A stretch of DNA of 64,000 nucleotides, from assembly GCA_963556255.1 (NCBI GenBank), contig OY744605.1, positions 86,644,039-86,708,038 on the forward strand, given 5' to 3'. This stretch comes from Allolobophora icterica (lineage: Eukaryota; Annelida; Clitellata; Crassiclitellata; Lumbricidae). Positions within the stretch are counted from its first letter, which is position 1; the number at the start of each line of letters is the position of its first letter. Under the pieces are notes generated by a model. It ran no database searches, was not told the origin of the DNA, and was given only the letters and a program-made list of their open reading frames with translations. The position numbers and the translations under genes are program-made. Shown here piece after piece: positions 28,301 to 35,999 of the stretch.

Positions 28301-31300
28301 AGACGATGAAGTTTGCCTATTGACCCCCGACGACCCCTGAGGAGTCGTCGGGGTCACGGGGTTTATGTGATCTCTGGGGTCAAGGCCGAGGGTCATGCAC
28401 GCCTGGTACATGTCTACGTTGGTGAGAGCGTTGGCGTTTGATTGCGGCTGAGACGACGTCGACTCGACGGAAGCTGCGCTCGTGCTCGGAGGAGCGGCCA
28501 TCGAGAGCATCGTGGGGTTTCGTTTGTTCTTGACGGGAGAGCAGACTAGACAGCTCGAATTCTGGCAACTTTTAAAGTGCAAGATTATTCGCCGGAGTAA
28601 GACACAGCGAGCAGCTGAAACAGAAGCAAACATGTTGAGGGCTGTTAAGAGCCGAGGCAAAGACAACTATTGTGCTTAACTACCGGTGCATGCATATAAT
28701 TATTTCCAATCAGTGGCTTGACCACTGCAAACCATTACAATAAGAGTAGAGCCAGTTAACTAAAAGTTCATTTAACTAAGACACTGTTCCAGCAAGGCAG
28801 AACAATAACTGTAATTGTTTGTCATGGATTTATATAGCACCTCTTCATTAAATAACATTAAGGTCAACTTAATACGAGCAAATTTCATGTTGATCATTGG
28901 GACTTCTACCATTGGCCCCAATTGACAACAGCACACCTTAACTAGCGATCAAAATCTAAATGCTTCACGTAAACGCTCTTCGCAATCATCTTTTTAATCT
29001 CGTTATCTGAACTGCCATATCCAAATTAAATATAAATATTTCTACAATGTTCAGTAACTTTGAAAATCACAACCATGACAGCCTCAGTTTGATCATTTAA
29101 AATCAAACCATGCCTTTGTGATTATTTTGTTTTGGATTCTGTGGTCCACAGCTTTCTATCAAAAGCTTGAGGAAGAAACTAAAGACTTACCTGTTCACTT
29201 CAACTGTCAAGACGAGCAACTGTAAATACATCTGTGGTGCATTTAGTCATATTAACTATCGCTTTATAAGCCTTAGATATTCGTACGATGATACGCGACT
29301 TATGAGGTGCTTACTTTTACAAGCGTGTCCCTCGACGCACTGGCTCATGTGTTTGAGAATGGCTCTCATCTGGATGCATTCAGAAGCGTTACACGCCTGT
29401 GACAGACCATTCGACTGGTCCTGGCGGATGCAGTTGTGAGCGTGCAAGAGAAGAACGAGCTGGCTCTGTATCTCCCGTCGCTTGTCCGCTTTGACCGAGG
29501 ACGGGTCGAGCGCTTCGGTCGTCGATATGGCTGGTGAGACCGGACACTACGACACAACAAAACATCGGATGATTCTCGATCAAGTCAACATGATCAAATC
29601 ACATACTCAAACAACATTCAAATCATTCAAACATTGAATGATCCTCATCTAAATCAACATGATCAAATCACACGATCCATTCAAATCATTCAAACATCAT
29701 ATGATCCTCATTCAAATCAACAAGTGTCACAGGTCGTCTCCAAATTCAACAAGCAGGTGGCCACTCGTACGTCTGTGTGGCCACACTCATCTCTTTCCCC
29801 ATTACCTTTGCTTTCTCTCATCTATCGGATCAGTTAACGTCGCTTTTCCAATGGATTCTGACTAGGGGTCTACCGGAAAGACATTTTCCACCGGAAACCG
29901 AATCAGAGTATTTGGATGTACTATTTGCCGGATCCGGAAACGAACCGGAAACAAACCGGGTACCATTTGTTCCATATGCGAAGCTTCACATTTTCATGTA
30001 ATAAGAAATTATCGACATAAATTTGTGTACTTGTAATAAGTGACTAATACAATTTGAATTGTAGTCATTTCTGTGCAGTTGTGAAGTTTTCTGTGTAATT
30101 GTTTTAAGGTTCAACATTTATAATTTTATATACGTAAGTTTATTGAATAAGTTTTTAAAGGAAAATTTTTTTGCAACTACAGTATTTGCGTCTAAAAATA
30201 AAGAAAATTTCCGAGGCGAATACTTCCGGAAACGGGATTTCCGGCCGAGGCAAATGTCCAAGGAGATTTCCGGTGGAGCCCTAATTCTGACCTTTGCACT
30301 TTCACTCCAAGTGACCATCGACTCATGCCTTGAACATTACAACAAAGGCTCTATAGAAGTCACTAAGGCTCTATAGAAGTCACTAAGGCTCTATAGAAGT
30401 CACTAAGGCTCTATAGAAGTCACTAGACTGGACTGGTGGTGAACTCAGCTGGGTGTGGCCCTGTCAAGTATGAAACATTATCAAATTTATTTTCACAAAC
30501 TCAGAATTAGACCAGTGAACTGTTCTTCCACCAGAAACATATTTTCCGCCTACGATAAGTGTTACCAGACTTTACCGCCAGCTCTCGTGTTTCAACTTCT
30601 CACCCAGGTCAAGAGATGCTGCCCCATAAATGCTCATATATAAAACCCGGTCACAGGTCATCCAGGTGGCCTGCCATCTACCTCATCTCATCATCCTTTC
30701 ACAGCTTTATCTCCCATCAAGTGATCTACCACGGTTCTAAGTTCTAAGATGTCTGTGATAATCCTGTTGGATTTCAACCGGACTGTTCCGAGACTGAGCC
30801 GCCTTCCTGGGCTTCATATATTAACAGCCTTGTGCAATATTCAAGGCCTAGTTCTTACAGGTTTGATTGGACAGTGGACACCCACTGTTTGCAGTTAAAT
30901 GGGGTCACAAGGTTTCACTCATTAGAGAAGTGACTACTGGAGGAGGCAGAAGAAGACATGAACAAACCAATGGAAGAGGCATTTGTAAATTGTAGCAACT
31001 AACAATCAAATCATTCCTTAGATAGAAGCAACTAAAAACAGACAAATGAATTGCAACTCTAACAACACCTTGGAAGTCGAGATAGGCCAGCAGCCCATCA
31101 GTCTAATGGTCTAACGCTGAAACACAGCCTAACAAGGATAACCATATCAAATGCATAGAGCTATTAGGATCAACGTTAAACAACAACTGTGAACAGATAA
31201 CCTGTTGGAACAGACGAATATTCCTCTAGTAGTGCTATAAAAATTTCAAAAAACAATGCATAACCCATTGGTTGCTACAGCCTCAGAATCAAGAGACCTA

Positions 31301-32781
31301 CCACTCCCGCTATGGCCTCAGGTGACATGACGCCAGGCTTCGGAGTCAAAGGCATGGCAATCGCGTTCTTCATGGCGACGGCCGCGTTCGTCATATTTCC
31401 CGAACTGTACATCGCGTCACAGTTGGCACTAACGGAAGAAGTCATCGAGCTCTTCAAATCGTTACCATGGCGCTGCAGCTGCTGCTGACCTGACAAGGAC
31501 CCGTTAACTACCTGCATCGCCATTTTGTTTCCCATTGGAACTTGGTTACAGTACATAGCATCTCCTATTCCACTTACAATTGGGGCGAACTGGCTCCCGC
31601 CAAAGCCCCCATCCCCAGGCACCATCGAAGGCCCGTTGACACCGTGAGGCGGGTACACGGTCCCATTTAAGGATGTCATTCGAGAATTATGTTGGAAGTA
31701 ATTGGTGTTGTTTGACATTGGCCGCATTGACGCATAAGCAGATTGGCGTGGACCGTAGTTGCCAGGAAGTTGATTCTGGCTGTAGATGTTGTTGGCGCTG
31801 TTGTTGGCAAACGCGTGCGACGAGCCGGGCACGAGACCCGGCCGAGCCATCGCAGCCATCGACAGTGAATACGGCTGGTGATGATGCTGTTGCGGAAGCT
31901 GGTTCGAATGCAACTGATGTCGAAACTGTTGTTGGTTGATGGCGATCATCGGCCGTGAATGCATCGTCAGTGAGTTCGTCGGACCAGGTCCATGAAGGTC
32001 GTTGTTGGAGCTGAGTAGCTGCGACAGATTGTGATTCCTTTGGATTGTGTCATCAACCTTCTTACTGATGCTGATGCTGCTGCTGGTGGTAGTGGAAACT
32101 GGTTGGCAGTTGATGCTGCCAAGTTCATCTGGCAGCTCCGAGTTAATCTCAAGTGGATTCCAGGAGAGATCTACAACCGCAAAGATACGTCAGTCAGTGG
32201 AAAAGAAAGAACAGGCTGAAGAGAACAAGACCATCACTCTATACGTACATATCCACTGCATCTCAGATTCTACTTAAAGACAGCTATAACGCTAATCCCT
32301 GGTTCTTTTTCTCCAGACGTATCACAACCTAAGTCCCACAACATCATCTTAATACTCAAGGCATCAGTCAAAGGCTGTTGCAAGTTAAATTGTAGGCATA
32401 AGATCATAACCTAAGTCCTAAACCAAAAGGCATAACCTAAGCCCTTAACCTGAAAGCATACTGTAAGCCCTAAACACCAGATCAGCCTATATATCCACAA
32501 CCATGTAACATAAATCGCAAACAATCTAAAGAAAAGTAAACTATGTAATAGCAACATGACAAAATGGTTAACCAAAGAATGCAAGGACAGGTTGTAACTG
32601 GCAAAATCAATTTCAAAACAGCAGAAAGTTGTAAATTAATGGGCTGTGAGGGAACTTAAGCCCAACAACATGGATTGATGATGCAATACTAAATGCAGAT
32701 GAAACACCACTGCTTTCGGTTGAGATACATTCGGTAATGCACTGTAAGCAAGTCAGACAGAAGTTTAAAGATGTATCTTGA

Positions 32782-32841
<60 letters not shown>

Positions 32842-32902
32842 AACCTGTGTTTAAGTCTGGTGATTCATTTCGCGCTTTCTTGGCAGGTGGTGGGCCATCC
32901 AT
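6356..32902 (-). CDS. CREBBP: CBP/p300 lysine acetyltransferase and transcriptional coactivator, complete, 23 coding exons
   Basis: Nuclear coactivator that acetylates histones and transcription factors and bridges activators to RNA polymerase II. I joined 23 coding exons by splice sites and phase; the sum is 7167 nt, 2388 aa plus stop, close to the vertebrate length of about 2400. Domains by approximate residue: LxxLL motif (LSQLL) 68-72; TAZ1 326-415; KIX 536-616; acidic low-complexity linker 745-1009; bromodomain 1010-1120; RING/PHD 1121-1253; HAT 1253-1600; ZZ 1633-1678; TAZ2 1690-1775; NCBD 1985-2022; Gln/Gly/Met-rich tail. HAT residues known to matter in p300 are visible (LDS loop, [20 protein letters not shown]). 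The start was chosen because [13 protein letters not shown] resembles the CBP N-terminus. All introns are GT-AG except one probable GC-AG. The single-copy invertebrate gene is orthologous to both CREBBP and EP300, so the symbol is nominal. Confidence 0.97.
7478..8040 (-). mobile_element. LINE 3' end in the last CBP intron
   Basis: The minus-strand frame holds [18 protein letters not shown], then GCGCTTTACAAATTATATTA with an ATTACATT-type tail. Same strand as the gene. Confidence 0.7.
8215..9315 (-). CDS. CREBBP: CBP coding exon 22 (ZZ end, TAZ2, NCBD)
   Basis: Acceptor GATTGTAG|GACTT and donor AAACAG|GTCAGTC. It encodes [19 protein letters not shown] (ZZ end) and TAZ2 ([20 protein letters not shown] and [13 protein letters not shown]). 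A Gln/Gly/Met-rich linker follows, then NCBD ending [17 protein letters not shown] exactly at the donor. Confidence 0.97.
9540..9895 (+). mobile_element. LINE 3' end in a CBP intron
   Basis: It ends in GGCGCTATACAAATC followed by a TTATTATTATTA tail, the same 3' terminal word as other copies in the window. Coding similarity is too decayed to read with confidence. Confidence 0.55.
9975..10247 (-). CDS. CREBBP: CBP coding exon 21 (HAT end, ZZ start)
   Basis: Acceptor TGCCTAG|GGTTT and donor TGTGAT|GTAAGTTT. It encodes [28 protein letters not shown] and the first ZZ cysteines ([20 protein letters not shown]). Confidence 0.97.
10381..11420 (+). mobile_element. hAT element, decayed transposase, perfect 8-bp target duplication
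   Basis: Flanks CCCTACAT at 10373-10380 and 11421-11428 are identical. Ends read CAGAGGTGGGCAAACT and, inverted, CAGGGGTGGGCAAACT. Internal plus-strand frames carry hAT transposase fragments ([47 protein letters not shown]). It sits in a CBP intron and contains the hairpin insertion at 11117-11177. Confidence 0.92.
11117..11177. mobile_element. 61-bp perfect hairpin with flanking direct repeat
   Basis: Arms of 29 bp (11117-11145 and 11149-11177) pair perfectly around a 3-base loop; ends GGGGTGCTACGAAACG/CGTTTCGTAGCACCCC. It is flanked by TTAAACT(G) at 11110-11117 and 11178-11185. GC content far exceeds the surroundings. It reads as a tiny foldback insertion inside the transposase remnant. 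Confidence 0.8.
11560..11850 (+). mobile_element. tRNA-derived SINE, family A
   Basis: The head has a box A-like GATTAGTTAGAGCACTTGAC and box B-like GGGTTCATGC. The body, AGGACCTTGAGGAAGTCCTTCACT and GCTCAGCAACATCGA in the same order, is shared with copies at 17.9, 20.5 and 20.9 kb. The tail is ATTGTATTG-rich. Confidence 0.7.
11967..12125 (-). CDS. CREBBP: CBP coding exon 20 (lysine-rich autoinhibitory loop)
   Basis: Acceptor AGTTGCAG|ACGTT and donor AAGGAG|GTACGA. It encodes the Lys/Ser-rich loop ([13 protein letters not shown] and onward) that is autoacetylated to activate p300, ending [10 protein letters not shown]. Confidence 0.95.
12352..12690. repeat. 35-bp tandem array in a CBP intron
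   Basis: About nine to ten copies of a unit containing GTAATTCTCTGATGGCAC and AATCCAAGGCATCAAAT. Copies at the left are nearly identical, those at the right are diverged. Confidence 0.9.
12736..12936 (-). CDS. CREBBP: CBP coding exon 19 (HAT, start of basic loop)
   Basis: Acceptor TTCTGGCAG|GATAT and donor ATTGAG|GTATTG. It encodes [20 protein letters not shown] then an acidic/basic stretch leading into the autoinhibitory loop. Confidence 0.96.
13060..13336 (+). mobile_element. LINE 3' end with (ATA)n tail
   Basis: Contains GATTGGGAGCACTTCTGAGTA and GGGTGCTATATAAAAGC, followed by about 20 ATA units (13273-13336). In a CBP intron. Confidence 0.7.
13893..14058 (-). CDS. CREBBP: CBP coding exon 18 (HAT catalytic core)
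   Basis: Acceptor AATGGTTAG|CTTCC and donor TACAAG|GTCTGT. It encodes [19 protein letters not shown] and [16 protein letters not shown], with the Trp and Tyr that correspond to p300 W1436 and Y1467. Confidence 0.97.
14560..14673 (-). CDS. CREBBP: CBP coding exon 17 (HAT, acetyl-CoA loop)
   Basis: Acceptor TTTTGCAG|GCGTG and donor CTTGG|GTAAGTC. It encodes [19 protein letters not shown] and [15 protein letters not shown]. The LDS residues correspond to the acetyl-CoA-contacting loop of p300 (around D1399). Confidence 0.97.
14830..15075 (-). mobile_element. tRNA-derived SINE, family B
   Basis: On the minus strand the head reads GTGGACTGTCAACTGAGCGG then GGGGATTCAAATCCCC (box B-like). The same head is at 23.75 kb and 56.95 kb. 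Confidence 0.6.
15370..15664 (-). CDS. CREBBP: CBP coding exon 16 (HAT N-terminal part)
   Basis: Acceptor TTTGCTTAG|GTCTT and donor GCCAG|GTGAGTGG. It encodes [33 protein letters not shown] and [20 protein letters not shown], nearly invariant blocks of CBP/p300 HAT. A second copy of the donor sequence lies about 80 nt into the intron. Confidence 0.97.
15913..16725. repeat. 25-bp satellite array, about 32 copies, in a CBP intron
   Basis: The unit is AATCAGGTCAACAGAACCAA plus TCCGT, with two alternating variants (GGTCA or GCTCA, TCCGT or TCTGT). Contiguous copies without spacers. Flanked by a dispersed repeat that contains one unit elsewhere. Confidence 0.95.
17316..17461 (-). CDS. CREBBP: CBP coding exon 15 (PHD finger)
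   Basis: Acceptor TTTGTTAG|GTTTG and donor CAGAC|GTAAGC. It encodes [20 protein letters not shown] and [12 protein letters not shown], the PHD cysteines and histidines, then KENKHSAR at the HAT border. Confidence 0.97.
17792..17848 (-). CDS. CREBBP: CBP coding exon 14 (RING/PHD link)
   Basis: Acceptor TTTTTTTCAG|CAAAA and donor GAACA|GTAAGTTC. A 57-nt exon encoding [19 protein letters not shown], matching the SKDQFEKKKND block of vertebrate CBP. Confidence 0.94.
17915..18050 (+). mobile_element. SINE family A, 3' portion
   Basis: AGGACCTTGAGCAAGTCCTT, then TGTGTACTTCTGAAGTTTGA and GGGCAATATCAAATACC with an ATTGTATTG tail, as in the 11.6 kb copy. Confidence 0.65.
18293..18373 (-). CDS. CREBBP: CBP coding exon 13 (RING)
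   Basis: Acceptor TTTTCTAG|ATACA and donor GGACT|GTAAGT. It encodes [18 protein letters not shown] and DDPSHPG, continuing the CH2 zinc-binding region. Confidence 0.95.
18460..18885. repeat. about 40-bp minisatellite
   Basis: Units of GAACCTGCTCTAAGGGTGCC then GTGGTTCCCATGAATGGTG; one left copy is split from the rest by the MITE at 18519-18762. Confidence 0.75.
18519..18762. mobile_element. hAT-type MITE inside a minisatellite
   Basis: Ends CATGAGCGTCCGCAGG and inverted CATAGGCGTCTGGACGG; flanks AATGGTGC and AATGGTGT. The surrounding unit contains the same word, so the target duplication could partly reflect the repeat. Lies in a CBP intron. Confidence 0.6.
19524..19681 (-). CDS. CREBBP: CBP coding exon 12 (bromodomain end, RING start)
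   Basis: Acceptor GATGACAG|TTGGC. It encodes [17 protein letters not shown] then [20 protein letters not shown], the CH2/RING start. The only junction giving YYNYQDR-Y with the next exon places the donor at GACAG|GCGAGT, a GC donor. Confidence 0.93.
20017..20187 (-). CDS. CREBBP: CBP coding exon 11 (bromodomain acetyl-lysine pocket)
   Basis: Acceptor ATCTTTAG|GATTA and donor TCTAAG|GTGAGTTG. It encodes [20 protein letters not shown] and the pocket Asn in [20 protein letters not shown] (the YNR asparagine that contacts acetyl-lysine). Confidence 0.97.
20522..20700 (+). mobile_element. SINE family A
   Basis: Box A-like TGGTAGTCTAGTGGTCAGAA and box B-like GGGTTCAACCC, then the shared AGGACCTTGAACAAGTCCTT body. 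It lacks the tRNA fold, so not a tRNA gene. Confidence 0.7.
20733..20848 (-). CDS. CREBBP: CBP coding exon 10 (bromodomain helix Z)
   Basis: Acceptor GTGTTTTAG|TGTGG and donor ATATTT|GTAAGCC. It encodes [19 protein letters not shown] and the [14 protein letters not shown] block, the start of the CBP bromodomain. Confidence 0.96.
20915..21090 (+). mobile_element. SINE family A
   Basis: GATTGGTTAGAGCGCTCACC and GGATTCAAACC as boxes A and B; the body resembles the neighbouring copy. It abuts, and its start slightly overlaps, sequence downstream of a splice acceptor. Confidence 0.65.
21571..22366 (-). CDS. CREBBP: CBP coding exon 9 (polyQ and acidic SUMO-motif linker)
   Basis: Acceptor TCTACAG|ATTGG and donor CGCAAAG|GTTAAC. 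It encodes a polyglutamine stretch, a Ser/Pro-rich part, then a strongly acidic Glu/Val/Ala segment with HEDITDDE present twice and several psi-K-x-E motifs (VKHE, VKSE, VKME, VKKE). It lies where vertebrate p300/CBP carry the repressive, SUMO-modified CRD1 region just before the bromodomain. Confidence 0.92.
22995..23145. repeat. ACATTCAAACACACACA minisatellite
   Basis: About eight irregular units; lies within 60 bp of the donor of CBP coding exon 8. Confidence 0.85.
23196..23291 (-). CDS. CREBBP: CBP coding exon 8 (linker)
   Basis: Acceptor CTATTTGCAG|GGTTG and donor GAAGTG|GTATGTTC. It encodes 32 residues, phase 0 to phase 0. Removing it would keep the frame, so it could be a cassette exon. 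It has no recognised domain and was assigned from splice signals and an open frame. Confidence 0.75.
23480..23757 (-). mobile_element. SINE family B
   Basis: The minus-strand head AGTGGTTAGCATGCTGGATG then GGGTTCAATTCCC; the body shares TACTCATTA with the 15.0 kb copy. Confidence 0.65.
24121..24335 (-). CDS. CREBBP: CBP coding exon 7 (post-KIX linker)
   Basis: Acceptor TTCTTTTCAG|TTGTTC and donor GCACAG|GTATATT. It encodes 72 residues of Gln/Ser/Met-rich linker ([27 protein letters not shown]). It is assigned by splice signals and phase, with no recognised domain. Confidence 0.85.
24470..24735 (+). mobile_element. LINE 3' end remnant
   Basis: A short C-terminal frame [11 protein letters not shown], then GCCATAGAAGTTATACTC; the same sequence order occurs before 30.4 kb. 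Confidence 0.5.
24872..25010 (-). CDS. CREBBP: CBP coding exon 6 (KIX helix 3)
   Basis: Acceptor TTTTAG|GAGGA. It encodes [20 protein letters not shown], the third KIX helix, then a short Gly/Pro linker. The donor is read as ATCAA|GTGTGTC, the only GT that keeps phase with the next exon. That donor is non-ideal. Confidence 0.92.
26054..26174 (-). CDS. CREBBP: CBP coding exon 5 (KIX core)
   Basis: Acceptor TTCCATCAG|AGTTC and donor AGCAAG|GTATGC. It encodes [18 protein letters not shown] through [16 protein letters not shown], helices 1-2 of KIX, the CREB/MLL/MYB docking domain. Confidence 0.96.
27836..28045. repeat. imperfect (AAT)n/(AAC)n microsatellite
   Basis: AT-rich trinucleotide tract in a CBP intron. 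Frames read from it are artefacts. Confidence 0.85.
28113..28614 (-). CDS. CREBBP: CBP coding exon 4 (TAZ1 end, linker, KIX start)
   Basis: Acceptor CTGTTTCAG|CTGCT and donor AAAGTT|GTAAGTTG. It completes TAZ1 ([18 protein letters not shown]), passes through a Ser/Thr/Asn-rich linker, and begins KIX with [19 protein letters not shown]. The exon break inside KIX after VQKL fits the phase of the next exon, which resumes VQAIFP. Confidence 0.95.
29315..29546 (-). CDS. CREBBP: CBP coding exon 3 (TAZ1 first half)
   Basis: Acceptor GTGTCGTAG|TGTCC and donor GTAAAA|GTAAGCAC. Residues 310-386 carry [20 protein letters not shown] followed by C-x-rich HCCC zinc modules (C..H..C typical of TAZ1). TAZ1 binds HIF, STAT2 and CITED-type activation domains in the family. 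Confidence 0.95.
29790..30425 (+). mobile_element. LINE 3' end split by a hAT element, 20-bp tail repeats
   Basis: Sequence resembling the 24.5 kb copy is interrupted at 29863-30283 and resumes CTTTGCACTTTCACTCCAAG. The tail is four copies of CTCTATAGAAGTCACTAAGG (about 30347-30425). Confidence 0.6.
29863..30283. mobile_element. hAT-type element, 421 bp, perfect 8-bp target duplication
   Basis: ATTCTGAC flanks both sides (29855-29862, 30284-30291). Ends TAGGGGTCTACCGGAAA and inverted TAGGGCTCCACCGGAAA, with repeated CCGGAAA words subterminally. It splits a LINE 3' end in the CBP intron. Confidence 0.85.
31302..32170 (-). CDS. CREBBP: CBP coding exon 2 (N-terminal nuclear-receptor interaction region)
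   Basis: Acceptor TTGTAG|ATCTC and donor GGAGTG|GTAGGTC, phase 1 in and phase 0 out. It encodes residues 20-309, including ELPDELGS (the CBP LPDEL block) and the LSQLL motif at 68-72, which is the nuclear-receptor box position of vertebrate CBP. The rest is Gln/Asn/Met/Ser-rich and presumably disordered. Confidence 0.92.
32783..32841. repeat. (ATG)n microsatellite abutting a CBP splice donor
   Basis: About 20 uninterrupted ATG units on the plus strand ending four bases from the donor of coding exon 1. Confidence 0.95.
32845..32902 (-). CDS. CREBBP: CBP coding exon 1 (start codon)
   Basis: The exon body probably begins at 32936 after a pyrimidine-rich acceptor (TTTCTGTTGTAG), with the ATG at 32902. 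It encodes [19 protein letters not shown] and ends in phase 1 at a weak donor, ACAG|GTTATC. A second in-frame ATG does not follow closely. The match to the CBP/p300 start (DGPP, basic KKAR) fixes the start codon. A (CAT)n tract on this strand begins only a few bases past the donor. Confidence 0.85.
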
Positions 32903-33452
32903 TTTTGCTAAGAACTCCAATTCTCTTTCTTTAATTCTACAACAGAAACCAAATCCACTTCATCTAAATCTGCAAACGTCTATTGCCACAATATAATAAA
33001 AACAGGTTTTCCATTTTTTTCTGTGCCTTTACACACAACAAACCACATTTCTGATGAATTCACTAGCAATGGCTTTGCAGGTCTTTTCTTTTCTTTATCT
33101 CACTTTGCAAGCAACACATGTTTTACCAACCAATGCCTTTTCGATGTAATATTATGAATCAGCATTATATAAATATCTTATTAACCAAAACTGTTGCCAA
33201 ATTAATCGGCTGTTAATCAGCGTGGTATTTTAAAAGGTGTCATATTAAATGCACTCATACATACATACACACATACAACTAATGAGACTTAGTGAGGCAA
33301 ACACAAAGACGACACAAACATTAGATTAAAAATTATATTTACATGAAATCTGTACGATCACAGAACATTTGAACACATGAAAAATGTGAATTTTCAGTTG
33401 CACGACTTGGTGCAATTTTTCGTGAATGCAATCAGAAAATCCTGGATATTTT

Positions 33453-33564
<112 letters not shown>

Positions 33565-33969
33565 CAGCTCTGTCCATCCACACGTTGATCAATTATTAAT
33601 CTGATCCTTCCTTAAAATCCGTAACTGTGAAGAGATTTCTAAAGCGCTACTCTACAGCCATAGCACTGAGCTTATTGACGAGCACTGCATCAGTCAAAGT
33701 GGGTTTCCAGAGATTTTCATGAGAAATTCCAGGTCCAATTGCCAGGCAGAGGAGCTGCAACAGAGGGTTTCGTCAATGACAAGAACTTTTGGAAGGCGAA
33801 GGATTCAAGGATTAGGGTAGGAATTTTTGAAGAAGTGGGACTTCAATTTGGAGTGAAAAACCAGTGAAGTGCAGATGGGTCTAATAGCTCCGGTCCGTCC
33901 GAACAAACTGTCTCAGCAGTTGAACTTTATCAGATCTGTAGCTGGGCTTCAATTGTTCTCAGATCATCT

Positions 33970-34745
33970 CTTGCTTATTGAACGTTGGCACTAGAGAGGT
34001 CAAAGGTGACAGTCGATTCTTGTTTGAAAGGCATCACTGAGTTTGTAGATGAGCCGCACTTTGGTAAAGCTTTTCTGTCTAATAACCATCGTAAACAATT
34101 TCCTTGTAAAGCTTCGATCACTGGCTCGGCACCAGATTACATCTCAGAGCTCTTCACACCGGTCTCAAGCTGTCCCGGCTGCCACCAGCTGCACTCAGCT
34201 TCCCATGGCCTGTTCATGGTCCCCCACATCAGCGCAACTGAGCGCACCTTCTCCTCGGCAGGTCTGTCTCTCTGGAACAATCTGCCACCAGACATACAAT
34301 CACCAGTGTCTTTCAAAGTTCATGAAATGTTTTCTGCTCGACTTAAGAAAGATACATTTGTTATGTGATTCCTAGCCAGAAATACAGAGTTGCCCGTCCA
34401 AAAGCATTCGAAGTCGTGACCACCCAACGCCATGAGTGTAGGAAGTCTTGACCGCCTGAAGTCCCACCACCGTACGAGCCAGACTGCAGTGCCCATATTC
34501 TGTTTACAGAGGCTAATATCAATCCCTGCTCCTTACAAAACTCTCATCTGAACGCTCACAGTGGCTCTAGAGAAGAAGCTGGATGGTGGTGGAGGAGAAT
34601 CAGGCACAATTTATGCTTGTCCAAAATAATTTTCTGTTCGACTAAAGAACAGGTGGCTGGCTAAGGGCCTGTTCCTAGGTAACTGTGCCAGAGTGTGACT
34701 GTAAGTTACTTACAGGGCGCTATGCAAGTGTGCTGATACATACAT
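33970..34745 (+). mobile_element. LINE 3' end
   Basis: The frame ISATERTFSSAGLSLWNNLP is the usual C-terminal block. The 3' terminus is CAGGGCGCTATGCAAGTG with a TACATACA tail. Confidence 0.7.
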
Positions 34746-35092
34746 ACAATGAACATCTAAATATGTAAATTTAAGACAAATAATCATTTTCCCATTGACA
34801 GAAAGGTATTTATGGCAAAACCATATTTTAAACAACTAACTTTGCTCTATTACGCATTTTATTGACTCATAACACAGAATGTCTTTGCCAATCCAAACTA
34901 CTTCCAAAATGCACAAAAATGCAGCAAAGAGCCCCAGAATTATCGCAAAGAAATTGCATCAGGTTGATCGCATTAAACCGATACCATGAATTAGGAGTTA
35001 ACTCCCAGGTATTCTAGCATTTTAGTGTACCCGATTATTCGCCCATTACAGATGAAAAATAGAGATGTACTTTTATCGAATGGGTATACCAG

Positions 35093-35982
35093 CAGGGCCT
35101 AGGACAGGATTTGGAGGCCCAGGGCCACAACTAATTTTCAAGGCCTTTTTCAATTAAAAATAATAAATTTTGTGATATAATTTTTTTAATTTTTAAATTT
35201 AATAAACAGAATTTAGTTTATAAAATATCTTTTAAAAACTCAACAGAAAGGTTCAAATCATCCTTCGCATCTTCAAAGCTACAAATTTTTCGATAATGCT
35301 TTGATAATTTAAAGTTCTAGCGATATCAGAATTAATGCTTAACATAGCCAATCCATTAAGACGCTGCTGATCCATCGTGGAACGGAGGTAGTTCTTAGTT
35401 CTTTTCTGGTTACTGAATGATCTCTCGGCATCTGCAGCAGATATAGCCTATAGGTAACGTCATGAAAATTCTCAAGGAAATAAACACATTTGGAAACAGA
35501 TCGACCAGATTTTGAGTCACTATTTCTTGTAGTAGATTTTTTGGTGAAAGAGGAAGCTTGAAATTAATTTTGTATATTTCTTTGAGAAAAATCATTTCTT
35601 CGACGAGCTCAGGTGATATGTCTTTTAAACGGCTTAAAGTATAGCCTATCTTGTAGCTGCCTCTTTCAACTGATCGTCACTCATAGAATTGAATTGCCAT
35701 AAAATTCAAAATTTTCCACGATGCTTGCAATAGCTGAGAATCTTGTTGAAGGACTTTCAGTGAGTGTTGAAAGAATCTTATTGAAAACTAGGCCCTGATT
35801 ATAAGAACAATATATTAATATTAAAACATTAGTTAGGTTTGAGTGCTTGACTTACGACTTACGAGTAACTAGTTACGATAGAGTTTAGACTGTTTCAATA
35901 AATAACTCCGTAATTCCGAGGCCCTTTATCAAGTGAGGCCTGGGGCCAAATGGCCCCGGTGGCCCCCCTGTGCTAGGCCCTG
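35093..35982 (-). mobile_element. hAT element with ZMYM/hAT transposase remnant, perfect 8-bp target duplication
   Basis: TATACCAG at 35085-35092 and 35983-35990. Ends CAGGGCCTAGGACAGG and inverted CAGGGCCTAGCACAGG. The minus strand keeps a transposase C-terminus (ERSFSNQKRTKNYLRSTMD, RLNGLAMLSINSDIARTL), otherwise decayed and AT-rich. Confidence 0.9.
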
Positions 35983-35999
35983 TATACCAGTAGTTTATA

